This document shows positions 8,525-16,756 of a DNA stretch of 64,000 bases, in pieces. The notes under the pieces were generated by a model. The model saw only the letters and a program-made list of their open reading frames with translations. It had not been told where the DNA came from and did not search any database. This stretch comes from Haloarchaeobius sp. FL176 (GTDB taxonomy: Archaea > Halobacteriota > Halobacteria > Halobacteriales > Natrialbaceae), in assembly GCF_024609245.1 (NCBI RefSeq), contig NZ_JANJYH010000005.1:310001-374000 (forward strand), in the 5' to 3' direction. Position 1 is the stretch's first letter. Each line of letters begins with the position of its first letter. Made by a program: the position numbers and the translations under genes.

Positions 8525-9325
8525 TTACAGCGCGACGCTCGCTTCGGAGCTGTTGCCCGCCATCCCGGCGCACGGCCCGTTGCCGTTGGAGCCGACGGCG
8601 GACTGGGGCAGTTCGATGGGGTGGCTCGTGTTGAAGTCGGAGAACCGCATCGAGACGGTGAGCTGGATCTCCCGGCCGCTGGTGAAGTAGGTCGCGTTCA
8701 TATCCGACCGGAGGAGCCGCTTCGACTCCGTGTCGACGTACTGCGTGTAGGTCACGTCGTTGAACTCGACGTCAGATTCGGTGTCCGCGAGCAGCGTCTG
8801 TACGGCTTCGTCGCTCGGCTTGACGACGATGACGTGGACGTCCTGACCGTCGTACGTGTCGTTGTAGAGGCGCGCATCGGAGCTGTTGAGCAGCTCCGTG
8901 AGGACGCTGACGTTCGTGGCCGAGCGCCACGGGCTACGGTCGACGGTGGACTGCTCCCAGCTGCCGTCGAGGTCGAGACACTGCTGGTCGCCGAACACGT
9001 AGGTGGTAGAGCCCTGCCGGGTCCGCGAGGAGTTCGTCCGGATCGTCGTGATGCTGTCCGTGACCATCCGCTGGGCGGCGACGTCGACGGTGCTGTTGGA
9101 CTCGGTCACCTGCTCGTTGGCTCCGAACTCGATGGCGGTCACCATCGAGACGTTGTAGGAGTCGATGGCGGCCATCTCGTTGGCGACCTCGCTCCGGATC
9201 TCCTGCCCCTCACCGAGGCTGTCGTCGTCCTGAGGGCCGCCACTGCCGCCGAGGGCGGTGCAGCCGGCGAGCGCGACGAGGAGGACGAGCGCGAGTGGAA
9301 CGAGGAGGTGGGTTCGTGTGGACAT
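8525..9325 (-). CDS. Haloarchaeal lipoprotein with LolA/LppX-like outer domain (DUF7537-type)
   Basis: A 266-residue exported lipoprotein. The N-terminus MSTRTHLLVPLALVLLVALAGC ends in a lipobox Cys, followed by a Gly/Ser/acidic linker. The outer domain is rich in beta-strand patterns and Asn-x-Ser/Thr sites (for example SYNVSMVTAI, ATNVSVL), like the haloarchaeal lipoprotein family with a LolA-like fold. Probably attached to the outer face of the membrane; ligand unknown. Confidence 0.75.
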   Translation of the reverse strand: MSTRTHLLVPLALVLLVALAGCTALGGSGGPQDDDSLGEGQEIRSEVANEMAAIDSYNVSMVTAIEFGANEQVTESNSTVDVAAQRMVTDSITTIRTNSSRTRQGSTTYVFGDQQCLDLDGSWEQSTVDRSPWRSATNVSVLTELLNSSDARLYNDTYDGQDVHVIVVKPSDEAVQTLLADTESDVEFNDVTYTQYVDTESKRLLRSDMNATYFTSGREIQLTVSMRFSDFNTSHPIELPQSAVGSNGNGPCAGMAGNSSEASVAL

Positions 9326-9424
9326 TGCGGTCGGTCGTTGCGGCGAGAGTTGCGGCCACGTCGCTACAACCTTTTTGGTCCGTCGGCGTCGCCGGCGTCG
9401 AGACGGCTGGCGATGCGTGGGAGG

Positions 9425-9787
9425 CTACTCACCCTCGAAGTACCGGTCGTGGTGGGCCGCACAGCCCGGGTTGAACGCCCCGCCACAGACCGGGCACGTC
9501 TCCGGGTCGGCGAGGTACTCGCTCGTTGGCAGGCCCGCGCCGCAGCGGCCACAGAGCGCGGCCACCTCGTCGAACCGGGCACGCGGCCACGGCTCGGGGG
9601 CGTGGTCAGCGACGGCGTCGTGGCACTCGAAACAGGGGTAGAACCGCTCACAGCAACCGAACCGGAGCGCCAGCACGTCGTACTCCGCGTCGTAGTGCGC
9701 ACAGCGCGTCTCGGCGTCGACGGCGACGCCGAAGACGTGGTGGTCGGCGATTCGTCGCACGAAGAGAGCGTCGGGCGGCGACGACAC
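9425..9787 (-). CDS. CHY zinc-finger protein
   Basis: A 120-residue protein almost entirely occupied by a CHY-type zinc finger. It carries CAHYDAEYDVLALRFGCC, then YPCFECH, two Cys-x2-Cys pairs (LCGRCG and CPVCGG) and a final CAAHHDRYF. These should bind two or three zinc ions. Short archaeal CHY proteins are widespread; their role is unknown, with redox or protein-interaction functions suggested by the domain in other organisms. Confidence 0.85.
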   Translation of the reverse strand: MSSPPDALFVRRIADHHVFGVAVDAETRCAHYDAEYDVLALRFGCCERFYPCFECHDAVADHAPEPWPRARFDEVAALCGRCGAGLPTSEYLADPETCPVCGGAFNPGCAAHHDRYFEGE

Positions 9788-9883
9788 CTGTCTTGTGGTT
9801 CACGGCATCACCGTGTCCTCCCGGTCCGTCGTTGTTTCGGGGGCACGAGCTACCCGGCAGTGGGGGAACCGCCGACGACTGAG

Positions 9884-10540
9884 CTACTGGTCGTCGCCAA
9901 CCTGATCGGAGAGGGTGTCGCGGACGAGCGTCTCCATCCCGCGACGCAGGCGTTCGGACGCCGCCTGTCCGGAGACGCCGACCTCGTCGCCGAGCCCTCG
10001 AAGGGTCGTTTCGCGCGGGATGTCGAAGTAGCCGACCTCGACCGCCCGGGAGAGAATCTCGCGCTGGGCGGGCGTGAGGTCGGCGTCGTCGTTCGTCCAG
10101 TCGACCTGCCCGCTGTGGATGGACTCGACAGTGACTGTCAGGTCTGCCTCCTCGCAGGCCCGTCTGAACGACCCGAACGCGTCGCGGTCGGGGAACAGCA
10201 TCCCCATCGTCCAGCCGGATGCGTTCCGTGTGGCGTCGACGACGACGCCCTGGAGCTCGATCGAAACGCTGTACAGCTCGGCACAGGGCATGGTCTCGGC
10301 GGCGAGGACACAGTACAGTCGCTGGTCCTGCTCGTCGGCGAGGATGTCGAACTCCGCGACGGTGGAGTCGTGGGCCAGCCCTGCTTCGAACTCGTCGAAC
10401 GGGCCGCTGTGCGCCCGAAAGATGACCCGGAGGGGGATAGTCGGCGAGGCGTCGAGTTTCTCGATGTCGAGACTGATGTCGGGGACTGCAGAGACGGCCT
10501 GACCGAGAAGTGGTGAGTCGTGAGTGAATTGAACGAACAT
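9884..10540 (-). CDS. Bat-type helix-turn-helix regulator (HTH_10)
   Basis: A 218-residue haloarchaeal transcription factor with a C-terminal bacterio-opsin-activator HTH: LTPAQREILSRAVEVGYFDIPR, then LRGLGDEVGVSGQAASERLRRG. The N-terminal 150 residues form the usual sensory half without a recognisable cofactor site. The next gene rightward is a divergent MATE exporter (10837), and the spacer holds an inverted repeat, so this regulator could control itself or the exporter; that is inference. Confidence 0.88.
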   Translation of the reverse strand: MFVQFTHDSPLLGQAVSAVPDISLDIEKLDASPTIPLRVIFRAHSGPFDEFEAGLAHDSTVAEFDILADEQDQRLYCVLAAETMPCAELYSVSIELQGVVVDATRNASGWTMGMLFPDRDAFGSFRRACEEADLTVTVESIHSGQVDWTNDDADLTPAQREILSRAVEVGYFDIPRETTLRGLGDEVGVSGQAASERLRRGMETLVRDTLSDQVGDDQ

Positions 10541-10836
10541 TAGCGAAGCTACTGGAGAGACTCAGGAAGAGTTGCTCGCTGCAGTCGGGCCTCGGTTCCG
10601 TAGTCGATAGTACATGACGTAGGTGTGACCACTACTACTCGCTGGAGGGCAGACCACTATATCTATGATGCCTGAATATACAGGTTTTCCGGCCGCTTCT
10701 GCCGAGTATTCTGACCCGTCGCAATAGCATCAGATTACCAATATTTGAACTTTCGGGCCGTGTCCTTGGACAGAACACGGAACGTCGATTGCCGACGAGA
10801 CGTAACTCATTTGTTTCGGTTCGAAATAGGTAGGCT
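10541..10836. promoter_or_regulatory. Divergent A/T-rich intergenic region with inverted repeat
   Basis: This region between the Bat-type regulator and the MATE gene is clearly richer in A/T than its surroundings (ACTATATCTATGATG near 10654-10668; CCAATATTTG near 10738-10747). It contains an inverted repeat, CCGTGTCC at 10758-10765 against GGACAGAACACGG ending at 10780. It probably holds both promoters and an operator. A 20-codon ORF near 10665 looks accidental. Confidence 0.45.
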
Positions 10837-12282
10837 GTGTACCGTCCGCCGAACCCCGTCCGGCTCCTCATCCTCTGGATCGGCCTCGGCCTGGCCCGCG
10901 TCGGCCTCGTCTCCCGGGAGCACGTGCGCCGGACGACGGACCTCGCGTGGCCGCGAATCGTCACGGGGCTCGCGCGGATGTCGAAGAACGCCGTCGACGT
11001 GGCGATGGTCGGCGTCGCCGTCGGCCGAACTGCCATCGCCGGTGTCGGCTTCGCCTCCCCGTACTGGGGCGTCGCCTTCTCGCTCGGCGGTGGTTTCGCC
11101 GCAGGCACCATCGCCCTCGTCTCACAGCGGTTCGGCGGCGAGGCGTTCGACGAACTCGGCGACGCGATCCGGGCGAGTGCGCTCCTCGTCGTCGTCGTTA
11201 CGCTCCCCGTTGCAGCGGTCTTCTGGTCGGTCCCGACCGAACTCGTCTCCCTCCTGACCAACGAAGCACGCCCGGCCGAACTCGGCGGTGCGTACCTCAA
11301 GATTCTCGCCCTCGGGGTCCCGTTCGCGGGGCTGAACCTCGTCGGAAGCCGCATCTACATCGGGCTCGACGATGCCTGGACGCCGATGGTCCTCCGGGCG
11401 GGCGGCGCAGTCATGAACATCGCCCTCAACGCCGTGCTCATCTTCGGGCTCGGCCTCGGCGTCGAGGGTGCGGCGTGGGGCACCGTGCTCTCGAACGCGC
11501 TCATCACCGGCGTCTTCGCCGTCGCGCTGGCCGCCGGCCGGCTCCCCCTCCTCGGCGAACTCCCGGTCCGGGTCTCGCCGACCGGCTCCTACGCGGTCCT
11601 CGGCGACCTCCGCGACCTCGTCCGCATCGGCCTGCCGGTCGTCGGACGCAACCTCGTCTGGACCGTCGCCAAGTTCCCCATGCTCGCCATCGTCGGCCTG
11701 TTCGGCTCGACGGTCGTCGCCGCGTACGTCATCAGCCGCCGTATCTGGGGCCTGATGAACACGCCCGGCTGGGGGTTCGGACTCGCCGCCAGCAGCCTCG
11801 TCGGCCAGGAGCTCGGCGCGGGCGACGAGGCGGCCGCGGAGTCCTACGCTCGCGACATCATCGCGTTCTCCGTCGCCACCTACGCCATCGCGGCCGTCGT
11901 CGTCGCCGTCTTCGCCGACCCCATCGTCACCTCGTTCGTCGGGGACCCCGGTGACACCGCCATCCCCGTCGCCAAGGGACTCGTCTACGCCGCCTGCATC
12001 GCCGTCATCGCCGGCGGCGTCAAGGCCGCGACCGCCGGCCCGCTCGACGCCAGCGGCGACACGCGGTGGCCGTTCTACAGCCAGGCAATCGGGATGTTCG
12101 GCGTCGCCATCCCGCTCGCGTACCTCGGCGCGACCACGCCACTCGGCATCTACGGGCTCTACCTCTCGTTCCTCGCCGAGACGAGCGTCCCGGCGGCCAT
12201 CAACTACTGGCGGTTCGCCTCGGGCGAGTGGAAGGCCATTAGCCGCGAGTACCGCCCCGACCAGTCCGTCGCCGACGACTGA
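10837..12282 (+). CDS. MATE-family efflux transporter
   Basis: A 481-residue multidrug and toxin extrusion protein with about 12 predicted membrane helices arranged in two similar halves. Typical segments are ARMSKNAVDVAMVGVAVG in helix 1-2 and GRNLVWTVAKFPMLAIVG at the second half. It should exchange cations for organic cationic drugs or metabolites. The start is a GTG at 10837, which gives the expected cytoplasmic N-terminus. A second, unrelated-looking MATE gene lies at 15284. Confidence 0.9.
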   Translation: MYRPPNPVRLLILWIGLGLARVGLVSREHVRRTTDLAWPRIVTGLARMSKNAVDVAMVGVAVGRTAIAGVGFASPYWGVAFSLGGGFAAGTIALVSQRFGGEAFDELGDAIRASALLVVVVTLPVAAVFWSVPTELVSLLTNEARPAELGGAYLKILALGVPFAGLNLVGSRIYIGLDDAWTPMVLRAGGAVMNIALNAVLIFGLGLGVEGAAWGTVLSNALITGVFAVALAAGRLPLLGELPVRVSPTGSYAVLGDLRDLVRIGLPVVGRNLVWTVAKFPMLAIVGLFGSTVVAAYVISRRIWGLMNTPGWGFGLAASSLVGQELGAGDEAAAESYARDIIAFSVATYAIAAVVVAVFADPIVTSFVGDPGDTAIPVAKGLVYAACIAVIAGGVKAATAGPLDASGDTRWPFYSQAIGMFGVAIPLAYLGATTPLGIYGLYLSFLAETSVPAAINYWRFASGEWKAISREYRPDQSVADD

Positions 12283-12284
12283 GC

Positions 12285-13070
12285 TCAGCCCCAGTCCTCG
12301 TCGTACGCCGACAGCAGCCGCTCGTTCCCTGCCCGCAGGAACCCGGCATCGTAGCCCATGATACCGAAGTCGAACCCTCGCGCGGCCCACGTCTCGAACC
12401 GGTCCGGGTCCGTGGCGAACACACCGACCGGCACCCCTGCGTCGTCGGCCGCCGCGACCACCGCCTCGACGGCATCCTCGAACACCGCGGCCTCGTAGTC
12501 GAGTGGCACGTCCAGTGCGACCGAGAGGTCTGCGGGCCCGACGAACAGCGCGTCGATACCCGACACGGCGGCGATGTCCGCAGCGTTCTCGACCGCCGCC
12601 AGCGTCTCGACCTGCACGATTCTGGTCAGTGCGTCGTCCGCCCCGTCCAGATACGCCGGCAGGTCCGCACCGAAGCCAGAGGCCCGAGTACCGGCCGTCC
12701 CGCGGATGCCCTCAGGTGGGTAGGTTGAGGCTGCAACCACGGCCTCCGCGTCCGCGGCGGTGTCGATCCGCGGCACCATCAGCCCACCCACGCCGGCGTC
12801 CAGCGCCCGCTTGATGACGACCTCGTCGTTGGTCGGCACGCGGACCAGCGGCACCGTGTCGCCCGGTGCGGCATCGATGCCGCGGACGAGGTCGCCCAGG
12901 TCGCCAACGTCGGTCGGTGCGTGCTCCATGTCCACGACCACGAAGTCGTAGTCGTGTCTGGCGGTGAGTTCGGCGACCTCCCCGTGTGGGATGGAGACCC
13001 AGCCGCCCCGGAGCTGCTCGCCGTCGTGGAATCGGTGCCGCAGCCGCTCGAATCGTTCCAGCCGGTCCAT
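12285..13070 (-). CDS. HpcH/HpaI-family class II aldolase
   Basis: A 261-residue TIM-barrel aldolase of the HpcH/HpaI family, which cleaves or forms 2-keto-3-deoxy acids using a divalent metal. Family motifs are YDFVVVDMEHAPTD, GVGGLMVPRIDTAADA, RGTAG, VQVETLAAVENAADIAAV and DALFVGPADLS. The metal-binding Glu and Asp fall in QVETLAAVEN and VGPADLS. It converges with the MATE gene only 2 bases away and has no pathway partner nearby, so its substrate is unknown. Confidence 0.9.
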   Translation of the reverse strand: MDRLERFERLRHRFHDGEQLRGGWVSIPHGEVAELTARHDYDFVVVDMEHAPTDVGDLGDLVRGIDAAPGDTVPLVRVPTNDEVVIKRALDAGVGGLMVPRIDTAADAEAVVAASTYPPEGIRGTAGTRASGFGADLPAYLDGADDALTRIVQVETLAAVENAADIAAVSGIDALFVGPADLSVALDVPLDYEAAVFEDAVEAVVAAADDAGVPVGVFATDPDRFETWAARGFDFGIMGYDAGFLRAGNERLLSAYDEDWG

Positions 13071-13185
13071 GGCGGCGCTTCGGAGAGCGGTGTGAAGGAT
13101 GTTTGGCTGCCGGTGGTCCGGCGCGCCACGGCACTGCTGTCGGGGGTGCCGCCACCGGCGCCGCCCTGTTCCAGCGAGGGAGCTC
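13071..13185. other. Spacer between the aldolase and heliorhodopsin genes
   Basis: A 115-base gap holding the aldolase promoter region and the 3' flank of the heliorhodopsin gene, both on the minus strand. No gene or strong repeat seen. Confidence 0.3.
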
Positions 13186-13965
13186 TCAGACAGGGGCGTT
13201 CAGCGCGCCGAAGAACACCTGCCAGGCCAGGAGCGACTTCGCGACCAGGCTGAGGACGATGTAGGCCTTCTCGCCGAAGAGGTAGTCCTGCCACTTCCAG
13301 GTCTCCCGGTACTGCAGCACCATGTTGATGGCGAACAGGTTGAAGAACACGAACAGGCTGGCGTAGATCGCCAGCACGAAATCCGGCGGCCCGCCACCGT
13401 CGCTCCCCACGACGGTGCTCAGGATGGTGATGGCGATGACGATCCAGGGGACGATGCCGGCGAAGCTCCCGATGATGTAGGCCGTCCAGTCCGTCTTCTC
13501 GGTGGTCTGGTTGTAAAGCTCCATCATCCACCCCATGAGGTTCATCACGGCCACCAGCGAGAACAGCGCCACGAGGGTCCCGAGGTCCCAGACGCCGGCC
13601 AGCATCGCGATGACGACGATCATCACCGAGGCGCTGACCGCGTACTCGTACCAGCGGTAGGGGTTCATCCCCCGCTCGAGGTACGAGACGTAGGAGTCGT
13701 AGAGCACCGTCGCGATGAGCAGGTGCGCCAGCGCCGAGATGAGCAGGAACGCGGCGACGAGGTAGGACAGCTGGATGGTCGTCCAGGGTTCGAGCACGGG
13801 TTCCAGCCGCTGGGCGTCCGCCTGGAATTCGAGACTCGTGACGGTGATAGTCCAGTTGACCGAGCTGCTCAGGTAGATCATCAGCGCGCCCTGCAGGAAG
13901 TGCAGAACGGCCATCACTGCGTTGAACTGACGGAGCCGAGTGTACGTCTGGTCGGTACGTGCCAT
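13186..13965 (-). CDS. Heliorhodopsin
   Basis: A 259-residue seven-helix retinal protein. Helix 7 carries the Schiff-base lysine, Lys243, in LVAKSLLAWQ, with Ser239 one turn before it. Helix 3 has Glu107 in RWYEYAVSASVMI, the position of the heliorhodopsin counterion; His22 and His81 match the conserved histidine pair of the family. The long extracytoplasmic segment between helices 1 and 2 (residues about 36-62) and the WYEYAVSAS motif separate it from type-1 rhodopsins, which carry an Asp counterion. Family topology is inverted (N-terminus inside). Function of heliorhodopsins is mostly unresolved. No carotenoid or retinal synthesis gene is in this window. Confidence 0.93.
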   Translation of the reverse strand: MARTDQTYTRLRQFNAVMAVLHFLQGALMIYLSSSVNWTITVTSLEFQADAQRLEPVLEPWTTIQLSYLVAAFLLISALAHLLIATVLYDSYVSYLERGMNPYRWYEYAVSASVMIVVIAMLAGVWDLGTLVALFSLVAVMNLMGWMMELYNQTTEKTDWTAYIIGSFAGIVPWIVIAITILSTVVGSDGGGPPDFVLAIYASLFVFFNLFAINMVLQYRETWKWQDYLFGEKAYIVLSLVAKSLLAWQVFFGALNAPV

Positions 13966-14192
13966 CTATACTACTAGGAGAGAGATAGTAATGAGCCTAT
14001 GCATCCGAAACGATAGCTGCGGAACCGCGACCGTTCCGGCCACGCGATGATGATTGCAAGGACGGGCCCGTGTACTGGTCAGGAGTGATGGACTGTCCCG
14101 CCCGCTGACGAACCCGACGACCGAGGCACCCGACCAGCTCCCAGCCCCACCCAGAATCAAGAGTTAACACGGATATTCGTGTAGGGAGCAGT
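13966..14192. other. Divergent promoter region of heliorhodopsin and DUF429 genes
   Basis: A 227-base spacer. Just upstream of the heliorhodopsin start the minus strand reads ATTACTATCTC, the best TATA-like stretch; the plus strand has AGTTAACACGGATATTCG near 14162-14179 ahead of the DUF429 start. No gene seen. Confidence 0.35.
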
Positions 14193-14960
14193 ATGGCGAA
14201 GTACGTCGGTCTCGACTGGGCCTCGAAAGGATGGTTCGGCGTGATACTCCGCGACGACGGCGGCTGGGAGACCGACCTGTTTCCGTCCATCTGGAGCGTC
14301 TGGAAGTACCACAGCGACGCCGCGGACATCCTCGTCGACGTCCCCATCGGGCTCTCCAGCGACGGGAAGCGGACCTGTGACGTGAAAGCGAAGGAGAAGC
14401 TCTCCCGGCAGCAACGCAGCGTGTTCTACACGCCAGTCCGGGAGGCGGTGTACTCGCAGAACATCGACGAGGCGAAGACGACGAACGAGAAGCGAGCCGG
14501 GTTCAGCATCCAGAATCAGGCGTGGGGCGTCGTACCGCGCATCCGGGAAGTCGACGAGTTCCTCGACGCGAATCCTGGCGCCCGCGACCGGTTGCAGGAA
14601 ACGCATCCGGAGGTCTGCTTCTACTCTCTCAACGGACAGACGCCGCTCGACAACGCCAAGACGACCCGCGACGGCTTTCGACAGCGCAAGTCGCTCCTCG
14701 TCGACGAGAGCCCCGAGGCGCAGGAGATCATCGCGGAGTGCATTCCACGGTACACCACCCCCGACTACGCACCGATGGTCGGTGGCGCGGACGACATCCT
14801 CGACGCCCTGGTCGCAGCAGTGACGGCACGACGCCCAGCCGACGAGCGCCTGACCATCCCGGACGCCCCACCGACCGACGAGCGCGGGCTCCCGATGCAG
14901 ATGGTCTACCCCTCCAACACCAGGCAGGCCCGCCTGTCGAGTCTGCACGCACATCAGTAA
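14193..14960 (+). CDS. DUF429-domain protein (RNase H-fold nuclease-like)
   Basis: A 255-residue DUF429 protein. It begins with KYVGLDWASKGWFGV, an RNase H-like first strand with an acidic residue, and has ADILVDVPIGLSSDGKRTCD, RSVFYTPVREA, QETHPEVCFYSLNG and GGADDILDALVAAVTAR, the usual order in the family. The acidic residues suggest a nuclease, but activity is not shown for the family as far as I know. It stands alone, with tRNA-Arg downstream on the other strand. Confidence 0.85.
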   Translation: MAKYVGLDWASKGWFGVILRDDGGWETDLFPSIWSVWKYHSDAADILVDVPIGLSSDGKRTCDVKAKEKLSRQQRSVFYTPVREAVYSQNIDEAKTTNEKRAGFSIQNQAWGVVPRIREVDEFLDANPGARDRLQETHPEVCFYSLNGQTPLDNAKTTRDGFRQRKSLLVDESPEAQEIIAECIPRYTTPDYAPMVGGADDILDALVAAVTARRPADERLTIPDAPPTDERGLPMQMVYPSNTRQARLSSLHAHQ

Positions 14961-15009
14961 CTGCGGGTGCGGTGTCCTCGCCTCTTGACGCAGTGACGGC
15001 TTTCACGAA

Positions 15010-15064
15010 CGGGAGTACGCCGGAGGAGTGTCTGACGTGAAATCAAGGAACGGACCCGACGGGA
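15010..15064 (+). repeat. Direct repeat copy A near tRNA-Arg
   Basis: It starts with CGGGAGTACGCCGGAGGAGTG (19 of 21 bases shared with copy B) and ends with CGGACCCGACGGGA, which is identical to the antisense of the tRNA-Arg 3' end. Confidence 0.6.
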
Positions 15065-15099
15065 CTCCCGCGAGCGAGCGTCAGCGAGTGAGCGGGAGT
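15064..15099. repeat. Inverted repeat (potential hairpin)
   Basis: ACTCCCGC at 15064-15071 and GCGGGAGT at 15092-15099 can pair around a 20-base spacer rich in GAGCGAG/GAGTGAG units of a type common beside haloarchaeal tRNA genes. Confidence 0.5.
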
Positions 15100-15150
15100 A
15101 CGTCGGGGGAGTGAGGACGAACGAAGTGAGGACGAGCGGACCCGACGGGA
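15093..15150 (+). repeat. Direct repeat copy B, overlapping the tRNA-Arg 3' end
   Basis: The second copy of the element at 15010-15064. Its last 14 bases are the 3' end of tRNA-Arg on the minus strand. Confidence 0.6.
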
Positions 15151-15209
15151 TTTGAACCCGCGACATCTTGGTCCGGAACCAAGCACTCTGTCCACTGAGC
15201 TACGGGCCC
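15137..15209 (-). tRNA. tRNA-Arg (anticodon CCG)
   Basis: A 73-nucleotide cloverleaf with no intron and no encoded CCA. The acceptor GGGCCCG pairs with CGGGTCC with one G-U pair; D stem GCTC/GAGT; anticodon stem CTTGG/CCAAG with loop TTCCGGA, anticodon CCG reading CGG codons; variable region of 5 bases; T arm GCGGG-TTCAAAT-CCCGT. The discriminator base is G. Confidence 0.97.
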
Positions 15210-15283
15210 TCACCTACGCATAGCCCATCCGCTGTGATAACCGTTATGAACTGGACAACTCCCTATCGGAGAGGGTGAACCGC

Positions 15284-16756
15284 TCACTCCTCGCCGCCGG
15301 TGGGCGACGGCGACTCCCCGGGCTCGTCCTCGATGTAGGCGTTCTTCCAGGTGCCGCGGGTGAACCAGAGCGCGGCGGCGATGCCGCCGACGATGTTCCC
15401 GAGCGCCATCCCGGTCCAGAAGCCGTCGGGCCCGAGCCCGTAGCCGGAGAACTCGGTGAACGGGACGGTGCCGATGAGCGGGATGGGGTCGAACGCGAGG
15501 ATACCGACGGTGGCGACGCGGCCGATCCACAGCGCCAGCAGCGAGAACATCAGCGCGGTCTTGGTGTTGCCCGCGCCGCGGTAGGCGCCGAGCATGACCT
15601 GGAGCACGCCGATGAACGCGAACTCGAAGGCACGAACGCGGATGTAGTCGGCGCTGAAGTCGATGGTGGCCTGGGCGTTGTCGATGTTCTGGTTGACGAA
15701 CACCTCGACGAGCGGCTCGGGAAAGACGTACACCACGACGGCCACCAGGAGCAGGATGCCCGCGGCGACGGTGGCGGCGAGCCACACCGCCCGCCCGGCT
15801 CTGTCCGAGTTGCCCGCGCCGAGGTTCTGGCCGACCATCGTGTTGGTGGCACGCCCCAGTCCCATCGCGGGGAGGAAGATGAGCGAGGCGATCCGGTTCC
15901 CGAGGCCGTAGGCTGCGACGACGGGCGGTGCGAACAGGACGATCATCGCCGTCAGCGTGACCATGGCGAACGCGCTGGCAGACTGTTCGAGCGCGGTGGG
16001 GACGCCAAGGCGGAGGATGTCTTTTATTACCGCGAGGTCGAATCCCAGATGTTCGACGCTGACGTCGGGGCCGGCGTCGGTGAAGAAGAGGATGTAGACG
16101 CCGAGTATCGACCCGATTCCCCGCGAGGAGATCGTCGCGATCGCCGCGCCGGTGATGCCCAGTTCCGGGACCGGTCCGACCCCGAAGATGAGGATCGGGT
16201 CGATGATGACGTTGACCGCGACAGTGACGAGCATCACCCGCATCGGGGTCTTCGTGTCGCCGTAGCCGCGCATGACCGACGAGAAGACGAAGAAGCCGAA
16301 CATGAAGACGATGCCGAGGAAGAACACCTCCATGTAGTCGGCCGCGAGGGGGATGACCGCCTCCTTGGTCTCCTGCTGGCTCGGGAGGGCGGCGAGCATG
16401 TCTTTGGTGAAGACGTAACCCACGAGACCGAGGACGACGGCGAGGACGGAGACGAACGAGAGCGTCTGCCCGGTGACGCGGCCGGCAGATCCCTCGCTGT
16501 CGGCGCCGGTGTACTGTGCGACGAGGATACTCCCCGCGGCGGTGAACCCCCCGGCGATGGAGATGAGCAGGAAGATGAGGGGGAAAGCGAGGCTGATGGC
16601 GGCCAGCGCGTCGGTATCGAACTGGCCGAGCCAGAACGTGTCCGCGATGTTGTACGTGACCTGGAGGAGCTGGAGGGCGACGATGGGCCAGGCGAGCCGG
16701 AACATCGGTCGCACCAGTCCGCCCTCCGTGATGCTGTCGGACGGCTGAGTGCTCAC
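15284..16756 (-). CDS. MATE-family efflux transporter
   Basis: A roughly 490-residue MATE exporter with about 12 membrane helices. Recognisable segments are LAWPIVALQLLQVTYNIADTF at the start, FGFFVFSSVMRGYGDTKTP mid-protein, and AYGLGNRIASLIFLPAMGLG in the second half. I place the start at the GTG at 16756 (protein starting STQPSDSITEGG after Met), which matches the usual haloarchaeal N-terminus; an ATG at 16816 would add 20 residues. It probably exports cationic compounds. It is not closely alike to the MATE protein at 10837. Confidence 0.88.
   Translation of the reverse strand: MSTQPSDSITEGGLVRPMFRLAWPIVALQLLQVTYNIADTFWLGQFDTDALAAISLAFPLIFLLISIAGGFTAAGSILVAQYTGADSEGSAGRVTGQTLSFVSVLAVVLGLVGYVFTKDMLAALPSQQETKEAVIPLAADYMEVFFLGIVFMFGFFVFSSVMRGYGDTKTPMRVMLVTVAVNVIIDPILIFGVGPVPELGITGAAIATISSRGIGSILGVYILFFTDAGPDVSVEHLGFDLAVIKDILRLGVPTALEQSASAFAMVTLTAMIVLFAPPVVAAYGLGNRIASLIFLPAMGLGRATNTMVGQNLGAGNSDRAGRAVWLAATVAAGILLLVAVVVYVFPEPLVEVFVNQNIDNAQATIDFSADYIRVRAFEFAFIGVLQVMLGAYRGAGNTKTALMFSLLALWIGRVATVGILAFDPIPLIGTVPFTEFSGYGLGPDGFWTGMALGNIVGGIAAALWFTRGTWKNAYIEDEPGESPSPTGGEE

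Noticed and set aside
8621-10516. Plus-strand ORF of 631 codons antisense to lipoprotein, CHY and Bat-type genes
   Set aside because: Three well-recognised proteins lie on the minus strand; the ORF product has no coherent domain.
10664-10726. 20-codon ORF MMPEYTGFPAASAEYSDPSQ
   Set aside because: Too short, no supporting promoter or ribosome site, and no codon bias.
13186-13965. Bacteriorhodopsin/halorhodopsin-type type-1 rhodopsin
   Set aside because: The helix 3 counterion position is Glu within WYEYAVSAS and the type-1 helix signatures are missing, so it belongs with heliorhodopsins.
15060-15136. Second tRNA gene left of tRNA-Arg
   Set aside because: Only the last 14 bases of the tRNA are repeated; no cloverleaf can be folded there.
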